This document shows, piece after piece, positions 35,287-43,255 of a stretch of 64,000 bases of DNA. A model generated the notes under the pieces. That model saw only the letters and a program-made list of their open reading frames with translations. It was not told where the DNA came from and did not search any database. Position numbers and translations under genes: made by a program. The DNA is from Methylomicrobium lacus LW14. GTDB lineage: Bacteria > Pseudomonadota > Gammaproteobacteria > Methylococcales > Methylomonadaceae. Location: the NCBI RefSeq assembly GCF_000527095.1, contig NZ_AZUN01000001.1, positions 4,167,501-4,231,500 of the forward strand, written 5' to 3'. The stretch's first letter is position 1, and each line of letters opens with the position of its first letter.

Positions 35287-36891
35287 TTAATTCTGGCCTT
35301 GCACTTCCAGAATCTGTTTTTTCAAGGCCAACAAGCCGTCATGTTTCGGCACCGCCTCCAGCCCTTCTTCGATCTTGACCAGACTTTCGGCGATATTGTT
35401 TTGTTCGAACAATTCTTCCGCCTGTTGCTCGCACAGATTCGCGATTTTTTCGAGTCCGGCTTTGGCGGGTTTATTATAGGGGTCGATTTCGAGCGCCTGA
35501 CGGTAGGCCCATAATGCATTGCTGCCGGAAGGCGCGGTGATGAAGCCGACGTCATAGTGAATCTGCGCGAGTTCCAGCAGATCCTTGACCTTGAGTTCCT
35601 GTTCCGGTGTCAGCGCGATTACCTTGTCGGCCAGGGGATCGACATTGTAATAGAGATAGACGTAAGCGCCCGCCGCGCTGAGCAGCGCCAGCGCGGTGAT
35701 GCCGGATAAAATCCAGGGAAGTTTCGCGCGCGGCTCGAATTCATTGATGAATTGATTGACCGAAGGCGTGCGCTGCTCTTTTTTGAAGGCGAGCGCATGC
35801 TGCAGCGCGTTCCAGTGCCGCCGCTTCAGACCCGGAATCACCGGCGCCTGCAGATTGACCTCGCAGGCTTTCGGTGCGGCAATCTTGCCGAACGGATGCT
35901 TGCCGGTCAACAGTTCGTAGGTCACGCAGCCCAGCGCATAAATGTCGTCGCGCGGGTCTGGCGGCTGATTTTCGAACATTTCGAGGCTCGCGTATTCGGG
36001 CGTCAGCGCGCCCAGATCCCGGGCATTGAAAACCGTTTTGTCATGGGTGGCGTCGGTGCGGGTTGCCGCGCAGGCGATGCCGAAGTCGAGCACCTTCACA
36101 TCGCCGTCGATCGTGATGAATACGTTGCCGGGTTTGAAGTCCGAATGGATGATGTTGCGTTTGTGCGCATAAGCCAGGGCCAGCGCCAGGCCTTTGATGA
36201 TAGGCCAGGCTTTCTTGAACGGCAGGCCGCCTGGGGCATGTTCCCGGATATATTGCCGGAGCGACTGGCCGTTCAGAATTTCCATCACCATGAACACATT
36301 GCTGCCGTCCCGGTCGAAATCATAAACGGTGACGATGTTCGGGTGCGCCAGTTGCTGGGTTTTCTTGGTTTCCCTTTGCAGTGCGATGAAGAGCTCGGGG
36401 TCTTCGCGGAATTCTGCATTCAACACCTTGATCGCGACATCCGGGGTTTCATCGAGTGCTTCCTCCCGGCGCAGGTCGGTCGCCCGGAACACGGTGCCCA
36501 TGCCGCCGCAGCCGATCACTTCTTTGATCACGAAACGGTCCTTGATTACCGAGCCGACGGCCAGCGGGGCGGAGGGGGTTGCTACGCTAAATCCCAGGGT
36601 TCTGGCGCTGCCGGCTGTGCGCGAGGTGGCGGCCGGCGGCTCGGTGCGGGCGGTCTGGCTGACAATCGTCGCGGCATCCTGGCCTGAAGCGTAGGTCGAA
36701 GCCGGCGGCGGGGCGCTGGTCTTGACGGCGGTCACGACCGTGGCGTCAGTCTCCTCTGCCGGCTGATGCAGGCTCGCGGCCGGACCTGATTCAGGGCTCG
36801 GGGTTGCCGGCTCCGTATGCGGTAGATTGGCCGGCCTCGGCGCAATCCGGGTCGCGTCATCGGCATTATCGTCGGCGGTTTTATCTGTCAT
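35287..36891 (-). CDS. PpkA-like membrane Ser/Thr kinase
   Basis: 534 residues. A Thr/Pro-rich N-terminal tail (1-110) contains DDATRIAPR and DAATIVSQT segments that could be autophosphorylated. The Hanks-type kinase domain (about 120-370) has glycine loop GCGGMGTVF, Lys in VAIKVL, catalytic loop HSDFKPGN and a DFG. The usual HRD Arg is Ser, so it is a non-RD kinase. A single membrane helix (about 392-416) leads to a periplasmic TPR-like tail of about 115 residues with paired helices. By analogy to PpkA it would phosphorylate an FHA-bound T6SS protein, opposed by the PppA domain at 28.9-29.6 kb. It is 17 bases after the caspase gene. Confidence 0.88.
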   Translation of the reverse strand: MTDKTADDNADDATRIAPRPANLPHTEPATPSPESGPAASLHQPAEETDATVVTAVKTSAPPPASTYASGQDAATIVSQTARTEPPAATSRTAGSARTLGFSVATPSAPLAVGSVIKDRFVIKEVIGCGGMGTVFRATDLRREEALDETPDVAIKVLNAEFREDPELFIALQRETKKTQQLAHPNIVTVYDFDRDGSNVFMVMEILNGQSLRQYIREHAPGGLPFKKAWPIIKGLALALAYAHKRNIIHSDFKPGNVFITIDGDVKVLDFGIACAATRTDATHDKTVFNARDLGALTPEYASLEMFENQPPDPRDDIYALGCVTYELLTGKHPFGKIAAPKACEVNLQAPVIPGLKRRHWNALQHALAFKKEQRTPSVNQFINEFEPRAKLPWILSGITALALLSAAGAYVYLYYNVDPLADKVIALTPEQELKVKDLLELAQIHYDVGFITAPSGSNALWAYRQALEIDPYNKPAKAGLEKIANLCEQQAEELFEQNNIAESLVKIEEGLEAVPKHDGLLALKKQILEVQGQN

Positions 36892-36908
36892 AACGGGTCA
36901 GGGTCGGG

Positions 36909-39317
36909 TTAGCTTTTCGGAACGAAAAAGAACGGACTGCCTTCATGGCCGGCATGCTGCAAGGCGGAATATTCCGGCGATTGTTGAAAGCCGACCATCG
37001 ATGCGGATTTCTTGACCTGTCCTGAAACGATGCGGAACAGCTCGTAATCGACCATCATGCCTTTGTTCGATTTCAGCGCGCTCAGCAGCGCCTTGGCAAA
37101 GACCGAGTGATTGCCGCCGCCGGAATCCAGCACAGGTTCCTCGCCGCCGGACGTCATCACCGTGCGCGCCTTGCGGTTCATCATGAATTTGAGCCATTTT
37201 TCGCGCTTGTCCTCCGCCATGTCCTTCGGCAGGCGCACGATCGCGCCCTGCGTCATCGCGCCCGAATAGCAGGAGTCGGCGATCACCAGAATATGCTTGG
37301 CCGGAATCACCGTCAGATATTTGGTCACGTTGAAGCTGGACAGCCAGTTCGCGGTATTGTTCGGTTCGGCGTCGGTCGGCAGCCAATAGGCGCTTTCGTC
37401 GCTCTTGTCGATTTCGCCGTGGCCTGCGTAATAAATCAACAGATTGTCCTTGTCGGTCAGGCTCTGACGCAGGTCGTTGAACGCGGTCATGATCTGATGC
37501 CGGTTCGCGTTGATCAACAGTTTGGTCTTGAAACCGTAGCGCGAGCGCAAGACTTCGTCGACCGCCTTGGCGTCATTTGCCGAAGTATTCAGGGTCGGCA
37601 TGTTCGCATAGTTATTGTTGCCGATGATCAGCGCATAATATTTGCCGAAATTGACCGACGGATACGCGCTGGAACCGGCGCTTTCGGCTCCGTCGTCAAA
37701 CGTTTGCGCCGCGGCCTGGGTCGGGGCGAGCAAATTGAAGCTGATCAGGCTGCGCCGGTTTTGTTTGTCGGTCGCGACGATCTTGACCGCCGTCGAAGCC
37801 GAATCGATCGGGATTTCGGACTTGAAGACGCCGTCCTTGTCGGGCTGAACCGCTTGTTGATTGATCTTCAGGCTTTTGAGGTCACCCGGAGAGGAAATCT
37901 TGCCGATGATCGCCTTGATTTTGGTCGCCGAACGCAGACGGAAACTCGGTGAGTTGCCACGGGTCAGCTTGACCGGCGGATCGAGAATTTCGATGGTCGG
38001 ACCCGCTTTCGCGAGCATCGTCGGCTCGGCCAGATTGCGCTTCTCGGACGCAATCGCCGTCTTCAGTTCCTTGATTTGCCCGCCTTGCGCACGCAACTGG
38101 TTCTGGGACTGGGACAGTTTGCTGCGCAACGTCTCAACGGCCAGTTTTTCCTGCGTACTGCCGGCCTGTTTGGCCTTTTCCTCGATCGAATTCATGTCCA
38201 TGTTGATGTGCGCGGCATGGGCCTGGTATTCGCTTTCGAGCGCTTTCAGACGCGCTTCCATTTCGGCCAGTTTGTCTTCTGAAACCTGCGCTTGCGGCTC
38301 CTCGACGGCTTCGGGGACTTCTTCCGCGACCGGGGCAGGCTTTACCTCCTGGCGCGCAATTTTTTGCGTTTTCGGCCGGCTCTTGATTTGTTTCTCTTCG
38401 GCCTTCAACTGTTTTTCGAGTTCGGAAACCTGCTGTTGCTGGCTTTTCAAATTCGACTTCTTGGTTTCGACTTCCTGCTGCAACGACTGAATCAGCTCAT
38501 CGTTGCGGTTGGCCTTGCCTTTTTCCTGCTGCAAGCGCTGGCGTGTTGCATCCAGTTGGCTTGCTATCGTCAGCGATTGCTGTTTTTGTTCGCTCAATTG
38601 TTGCCGGGTGGCGTCCAGCTGCGTGCGCAGAGATTCCGCTTCTTCCTTGTAGCCTTGCGACTCCTCGCGCAGTTGCGTCAGCTGCTGCTGATAATTGGCC
38701 TCGATCACGGTCGAGAATTGCAGATCGGAGCCGGCCAGTCCCGATGCCTTGCGGTACCAGTTCAGTGCGGTCGCCTTGTCCTGCTTGACGCCGAGGCCTT
38801 TCTCATAAAGGTAGCCCAGGTTGATCTGCGCCTGCGAATTGCCTTGCTCCGCCGCCTTCAGATACCACTCGGCGGCCAGCTTCGGATCGGCCATGCCGCC
38901 GAGCCCTTTTTCATAGATTTCGCCGACCTTGACCTGCGCTTCGGCATCGCCCTGCTGCGCCTGCGGTAGCCAGATCTTCAAGGACGACGCCGCATTCGCG
39001 CGGTCATACGCGACATATTCGCCGCCGCGCATTTCACAGTCGCCGGCGGTGGTCTGGATCGGCCGCCGCGCGGTCAGGTACATCGCCTGCGCGCCGAGCT
39101 TCCTAACCTGTCCCGGCAACAGGCAGTCGACCACGAACAGTTTGTCGGTGTCTTTCGGATCGTAGCCTGCCGTCGCTTTCGAGTCGTTCAGCTCCGAAAC
39201 GCTGGTGGCTGCGCAGCCGACCAGGGTGATCAGCGAAGTGATCAGACAAAAATTTTGTATTTTCGAGGATTTAACTGCCATAGTGTCGAAAACGCCTGAC
39301 TTAGAAACTGGTTTCAT
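36909..39317 (-). CDS. Caspase-domain lipoprotein with SEL1 repeats and a long coiled coil
   Basis: 802 residues from MKPVSKSG (39317, preceded by AGGGG). The signal ends in LITLVGCAAT, a lipobox, so the protein is membrane-attached in the periplasm. Two SEL1-like repeats lie at about 120-190 (AQVKVGEIYEKGLGG, AQINLGYLYEKGLGV). A Gln/Lys-rich coiled coil spans about 190-430, and a beta-rich linker follows. The C14 caspase-like peptidase domain (about 545-800) has YYALIIGNNNY, catalytic His in YYAGHGE (near 631) and Cys in ADSCYSG (near 682). All catalytic residues are present. It heads the operon with the kinase and hydrolase. In-frame starts at 39338 and 39260 are less likely. A protease of this kind in the periplasm beside a T6SS is unusual. 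Confidence 0.88.
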   Translation of the reverse strand: MKPVSKSGVFDTMAVKSSKIQNFCLITSLITLVGCAATSVSELNDSKATAGYDPKDTDKLFVVDCLLPGQVRKLGAQAMYLTARRPIQTTAGDCEMRGGEYVAYDRANAASSLKIWLPQAQQGDAEAQVKVGEIYEKGLGGMADPKLAAEWYLKAAEQGNSQAQINLGYLYEKGLGVKQDKATALNWYRKASGLAGSDLQFSTVIEANYQQQLTQLREESQGYKEEAESLRTQLDATRQQLSEQKQQSLTIASQLDATRQRLQQEKGKANRNDELIQSLQQEVETKKSNLKSQQQQVSELEKQLKAEEKQIKSRPKTQKIARQEVKPAPVAEEVPEAVEEPQAQVSEDKLAEMEARLKALESEYQAHAAHINMDMNSIEEKAKQAGSTQEKLAVETLRSKLSQSQNQLRAQGGQIKELKTAIASEKRNLAEPTMLAKAGPTIEILDPPVKLTRGNSPSFRLRSATKIKAIIGKISSPGDLKSLKINQQAVQPDKDGVFKSEIPIDSASTAVKIVATDKQNRRSLISFNLLAPTQAAAQTFDDGAESAGSSAYPSVNFGKYYALIIGNNNYANMPTLNTSANDAKAVDEVLRSRYGFKTKLLINANRHQIMTAFNDLRQSLTDKDNLLIYYAGHGEIDKSDESAYWLPTDAEPNNTANWLSSFNVTKYLTVIPAKHILVIADSCYSGAMTQGAIVRLPKDMAEDKREKWLKFMMNRKARTVMTSGGEEPVLDSGGGNHSVFAKALLSALKSNKGMMVDYELFRIVSGQVKKSASMVGFQQSPEYSALQHAGHEGSPFFFVPKS

Positions 39318-39447
39318 GGAGCTTGTCCCCTTTAGCATTAGGAGCAGTGGATGTGGGCTTGATTCGCCTAAAAGGCCATGTTAAACGAGCCATTGCGGAA
39401 CGGCAAGTTGGCGAGAAGTTTAGTTCAATTACCGATGTTGCGCATTG

Positions 39448-39502
39448 TCCACGAAAAACACGACCCCATCCATTTTTTCGTGCCTTTCGTGTTTTTCGTG
39501 GA
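39448..39502. repeat. Dispersed TTTCGTG-type repeat, copy 2 (perfect 16-bp inverted pair)
   Basis: TCCACGAAAAACACGA at 39448-39463 and TCGTGTTTTTCGTGGA at 39487-39502 are exact complements around a 23-base loop. The element ends just before the kbl stop codon, in the spacer upstream of the caspase gene. It could act as a 3'-end hairpin for the kbl transcript, which enters from the right. Confidence 0.85.
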
Positions 39503-39504
39503 GA

Positions 39505-40731
39505 TTAATCGTGCGTAACCTCAGTGAGGCTGTCCAGTAAATAATCGATATCCTTTTCGGTATGATTTGCCGAAACCTGGAGCCTGATTTCCTGTTCGCC
39601 TTTCGGAACCACCGGATAATTCAGCCCGGTGGCGAGGATCTGGCGAGCAAACAAATGCTCGACCAGCCGGGTGGTTTTATCGGTGTCGCGGATCAGCATC
39701 GGCACGATCGGATGCGCGCCGGGTAGGGTTTCAAAGCCCAGGCGTTCGAGCCCTGACCTGAGACGGCGGCTCAAGCCGCGCAGTCTTTCGAGCAAATCAA
39801 TCCCTTCCGGACTGTCGACGATCTCTAAGGCCGCCAAGGCCGCTTGCGCTTCGCCGGGCGTGATCGGATTCGAATAGATATAAAGCGGCGCGCTTTCCTT
39901 CAGATAGGCAATCACCGCCGCGCTGGAGACGACATAGCCGCCGTTGACCCCGAAGGCCTTGCCGAGCGTGCCGACCAGGATGTCGGCCCTGCCGCCGCTC
40001 ACTTCCTCGGTTCCGCGTCCGCTCCTGCCGAATGCGCCGACGCCGTGCGAGTCGTCAACCAGCGTGATGACACCTTGTTCGTAAGACTCTTCATATTGGC
40101 CGCAGATCGCGTTGATTTGGTCGAGTTCCGCATGATCGCCGCGCATGCTGAAGACGCCGTCGACGACCACGCAAACGCGCTTGACCTGGCCGCGATAGGC
40201 GGCAAGGATGCGGTCCAGCGCGGCGATATCGCCGTGCGCGAACACTTCCTTGCGGGCGGGCTGGGCGAGCCGGATCGCGTTGATGATGCAGTTATGATTC
40301 AGCGCATCGCTGACCACGAGCGTATCCTCGGCGATCAGCTGCGGCAGCACCCCGAGCATCGTCGCATAAGCTGCGCTGAACAGCATCGCGGCTTCGCGGT
40401 CATGGAATTCGGCCAGTTTTTTTTCGAGCTCGACATGCGGCTGGTAAGTGCCGCTGATGAAACGCACCGCGCCGGGCCCCGCGCCATAGCTTTCGACCGC
40501 TTCGGCTTCGGCCCGGATTACGCGCGGGTCGAGTCCAAGCCCGAGATAGGCATTCGAGTTCATGCGCAGATAAGGCGCATCGCCGTAACCTTCGAGCACA
40601 TAGCGCGGCCCGAAACCGTCCGCCGGGGGCAGGATGCCGGTCACCACTTTCTCGCGGCCCTTACTGATGCCTTGCCGTTGCAGCTGACTGACTTTATCTT
40701 GCAGCTGCGTTTCTATTTTTGTAAGCGACAT
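39505..40731 (-). CDS. kbl: Glycine C-acetyltransferase / KBL-type aminotransferase
   Basis: 408 residues, alpha-oxoamine synthase family (PLP fold type I). It has SDALNHNCIINAIRLA, VVDGVFSMRGDHAELD, the PLP-contacting DDSHGVGAFG and the Schiff-base Lys in GTLGKAFG. KBL and BioF are close relatives. I choose KBL because the next gene upstream is a threonine dehydrogenase, so the pair would convert threonine through 2-amino-3-ketobutyrate to glycine and acetyl-CoA. BioF-type activity cannot be excluded by sequence alone. It starts 12 bases after the dehydrogenase stop. Confidence 0.85.
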   Translation of the reverse strand: MSLTKIETQLQDKVSQLQRQGISKGREKVVTGILPPADGFGPRYVLEGYGDAPYLRMNSNAYLGLGLDPRVIRAEAEAVESYGAGPGAVRFISGTYQPHVELEKKLAEFHDREAAMLFSAAYATMLGVLPQLIAEDTLVVSDALNHNCIINAIRLAQPARKEVFAHGDIAALDRILAAYRGQVKRVCVVVDGVFSMRGDHAELDQINAICGQYEESYEQGVITLVDDSHGVGAFGRSGRGTEEVSGGRADILVGTLGKAFGVNGGYVVSSAAVIAYLKESAPLYIYSNPITPGEAQAALAALEIVDSPEGIDLLERLRGLSRRLRSGLERLGFETLPGAHPIVPMLIRDTDKTTRLVEHLFARQILATGLNYPVVPKGEQEIRLQVSANHTEKDIDYLLDSLTEVTHD

Positions 40732-40743
40732 GATGACCTCCGG

Positions 40744-41700
40744 TTAGCCGTTTTGCAGTTTGGCCGCGATTTTTTCAAGCATATCCTGAACCATCGCCGC
40801 CAGATCGAAGCGCGGCCGCCAGTCCCATTCGGCGCGGGCGGCGCTGTCGTTCATGTGCCGGGGCCAGGAGGAAGCGATCGCCTGGCGCACCGGATCGATC
40901 GCATAAGCGATCGTGAATTCGGGAATATGCTTCCGGATTTCGGCCGCCAGCTCCGCGGGCGTGAAACTCATCGCGGTCACATTGAAGGCATTGCGGTGGC
41001 GCAATTGGCTGGGGTCCGTCGTCATCAGTTTGATCGCGGCGCCGATCGCATCGGGCATGTACATCATGTCCAGTTGGGTCTCGGCGCTCAGGAAACAATC
41101 GTAATGCCGGCGGGTCAATGCCGCATAAAAAATCTCGACCGCGTAATCGGTCGAACCGCCGCCCGGCAGTACCTGGCTCGAAATCAGGCCCGGATAACGC
41201 AGGCCGCGCGTATCGACGCCGAAGTGGCGGTAGTAATAGTCGCACAGCAATTCGCCGGACACCTTGGTGATGCCGTAGATCGTGGTCGGCCGCTGCAGGG
41301 TGTCCTGCGGCGTATCGTTCGCCGGCGTGCCTGGCCCGAAGGCGCCGATCGAACTCGGGAAAAATACCGCGCAACGGTGTTTTCTGGCGACCTCCAGCAC
41401 ATTCAACAAGCCGTTCATGTTGATGTCCCAGGCTTCCTGCGGCCTGTCCTCGGCGACCGCGGACAACAGCGCGGCCAGATGAATGATCGTGTCGCAGCGG
41501 TGTTCGGCGACGATCCGTTCGAGGCTGTCCGCATCGCGCACATCGAGCCGGTAAAAAGGCCCCGATGCCGGAAATTCGCCGGACGGCGGCGGGTGGTTGG
41601 CGGCCGCAATCACGTTTTCGGCGCCGTACAGGCTTCGGAGGACCGGCGACAATTCCGCTCCGATTTGCCCGGTCGCACCTGTGACCAATAGCTTTTTCAT
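40744..41700 (-). CDS. L-threonine 3-dehydrogenase, SDR (epimerase-like) type
   Basis: 318 residues with a Rossmann start KKLLVTGATGQIGAELSPVL, an active-site Ser-Ser pair (FFPSSIGAFG) and the Y-x3-K catalytic pair in TIYGITKVSGE. This is the extended-SDR threonine dehydrogenase related to UDP-galactose epimerases, not the zinc MDR type of E. coli Tdh. It oxidises L-threonine to 2-amino-3-ketobutyrate with NAD+. The adjacent kbl supports this over a sugar epimerase. Confidence 0.88.
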   Translation of the reverse strand: MKKLLVTGATGQIGAELSPVLRSLYGAENVIAAANHPPPSGEFPASGPFYRLDVRDADSLERIVAEHRCDTIIHLAALLSAVAEDRPQEAWDINMNGLLNVLEVARKHRCAVFFPSSIGAFGPGTPANDTPQDTLQRPTTIYGITKVSGELLCDYYYRHFGVDTRGLRYPGLISSQVLPGGGSTDYAVEIFYAALTRRHYDCFLSAETQLDMMYMPDAIGAAIKLMTTDPSQLRHRNAFNVTAMSFTPAELAAEIRKHIPEFTIAYAIDPVRQAIASSWPRHMNDSAARAEWDWRPRFDLAAMVQDMLEKIAAKLQNG

Positions 41701-42013
41701 TTAGACTCTCCGGTGCCGCTTGATGATTCTTCTGGCTAAGATGTTCCGGCATTCGGCCAATTTTAGCAAGCGTCAGTTGCCTGCCTGATGTGACGTACGA
41801 TGAATCTCCACGAAAAACCCGAAAGGCACGAAAAAATGGAGGGAGCAAAGTTGATACAAATAACCGTGTTCCGAGCATGCGCTTGGGTTCGCGGGTCAAC
41901 TTGGTCCTCTATCCGAAAGCTACGGTTGAACGGATTGAGCTATGAAAATTTTCGTGTTTTTCGTGTTTTTCGTGGACAATGCATCACATCAGTTACCCAC
42001 GAAAAAGGCTCCA
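41701..42013. other. Divergent spacer tdh / sbcD with TTTCGTG-type repeats
   Basis: A 313-base gap without a gene. It holds copy 3 of the dispersed repeat: a CCACGAAAAA arm at 41807-41840 and an inverted TTTCGTG arm at 41947-41976, which together could fold. An in-frame ATG at 41942 extends sbcD through the repeat and encodes a low-complexity FVFFVFF stretch, so it is probably not used. I see no convincing promoter. Confidence 0.6.
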
Positions 42014-43255
42014 TTGAAAGTTTTGCATACCTCGGACTGGCATCTGGGCCAGACCTTGCGCGGCTTCGACCGCGCCTATGAACATCAGTGTTTTCTCGAC
42101 TGGCTGGTCCTTCAGATAAGGACGCTGGACATCGATGCGCTGCTGGTCAGCGGCGACATTTTCGACAATGCGAATCCGTCCTCGCTTGCGCAAAAACAGT
42201 TGTACCGATTTCTCCATGCCGCGCGCGAGGCGGCGCCGGCGCTTCGCATCGTGTTGATTGCGGGCAATCACGACTCGGCAGGACGCCTGGAGGCGCCGGC
42301 GCCGCTGCTCGAAGTCTTCGAAACTACGGTGATCGGCCAGACTCGCCGCACGCCGGGCGGCGATATCGATCTGGAGTCTCTATTGGTGCCTTTGCCGGAC
42401 CGGCAGGGCCGGGTGCGCGCCTGGTGCCTGGCCGTGCCTTTTTTGCGCCCCGGCGATGTGCCGCGGATCGAAACCGGCGATGATCCCTATCTGGCAGGCA
42501 TGGCGGCAGTGTACCGGCAGGGATTCGAGCTGGCGCTGAGCCGGCGTGAGCCCGGGCAGGCGCTGTTAGCGCTCGGGCATTGCCATATGGCGGGCGGCGA
42601 TGTATCGAAGGAGTCGGAGCGGCGTATCGTGATCGGCGGGGCCGAAATGTTGTCCGCGGCGATATTCGACGAACGCCTGGCTTATGTGGCGCTGGGGCAT
42701 CTGCACCGGCCGCAGGCGGTGTCGGGCAAGGCACGGATTCGTTACTCCGGCAGTCCATTGCCGATGTCGTTTGCCGAAATCGACTATCCGCATCAGGTGA
42801 TATTGATCGAACTGGACGGCGAGAGCGCCAAGACGATCGAGCCGCTCAGGGTGCCGCGTGCGGTCGGCATGCTGCGCATCCCCGCGCAGCCGGCGCCATT
42901 GCCGGAGGTGCTCGAAGCCTTGCATGCGCTCGCATTGGAGGATTTGCCCGAGGAGCAATGGCCTTACCTGGAAGTCCGGGTGCGTTTCGACTGCCCCGAG
43001 CCGGGCGCGCGCGCGGCGATCGAATCGGCGTTGAAAGACAAGCCGCTCCGCTTCGCCGGCATCGATGCCAGCTACCGGCGAAGCGATGCCTCCTTCGGCC
43101 CCGATGCCGACGCCGAGCTTGCGCAATTAAGCCAAATGCAGCCCGAAGACATCCTGCAGCGGCATTATCAAACGCAGTACGGCGAGGCGTTGCCGGCGGC
43201 GCTGTGCACCGCATTTATCGAATTGCTGATCGAACCGGCCGAGGCGGCGCAATGA
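42014..43255 (+). CDS. sbcD: Exonuclease SbcD (Mre11-like)
   Basis: Nuclease subunit of SbcCD, which cuts hairpins and covalently blocked DNA ends. It has the calcineurin-type phosphoesterase motifs TSDWHLGQTL, VSGDIFDNANP, AGNHDSAGR, GHCHMAGG and GHLHRPQ. I place the start at TTG 42014 (KVLHTSDWH follows directly), with AAAAAGG five bases upstream. The upstream ATG at 41942 would prefix 24 residues translated from a dispersed repeat. Its stop overlaps the sbcC start (ATGA). Confidence 0.93.
   Translation: MKVLHTSDWHLGQTLRGFDRAYEHQCFLDWLVLQIRTLDIDALLVSGDIFDNANPSSLAQKQLYRFLHAAREAAPALRIVLIAGNHDSAGRLEAPAPLLEVFETTVIGQTRRTPGGDIDLESLLVPLPDRQGRVRAWCLAVPFLRPGDVPRIETGDDPYLAGMAAVYRQGFELALSRREPGQALLALGHCHMAGGDVSKESERRIVIGGAEMLSAAIFDERLAYVALGHLHRPQAVSGKARIRYSGSPLPMSFAEIDYPHQVILIELDGESAKTIEPLRVPRAVGMLRIPAQPAPLPEVLEALHALALEDLPEEQWPYLEVRVRFDCPEPGARAAIESALKDKPLRFAGIDASYRRSDASFGPDADAELAQLSQMQPEDILQRHYQTQYGEALPAALCTAFIELLIEPAEAAQ

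Noticed and set aside
39505..41700. Biotin synthesis (BioF) or sugar-epimerase genes
   Set aside because: The pairing of an alpha-oxoamine synthase with an SDR threonine dehydrogenase fits threonine catabolism better, and no other bio or sugar genes are near.
42580..43251. Long in-frame N-terminal extension of SbcC
   Set aside because: It overlaps sbcD; the Rad50-type start MKILAIRGKNLASL is at 43252.
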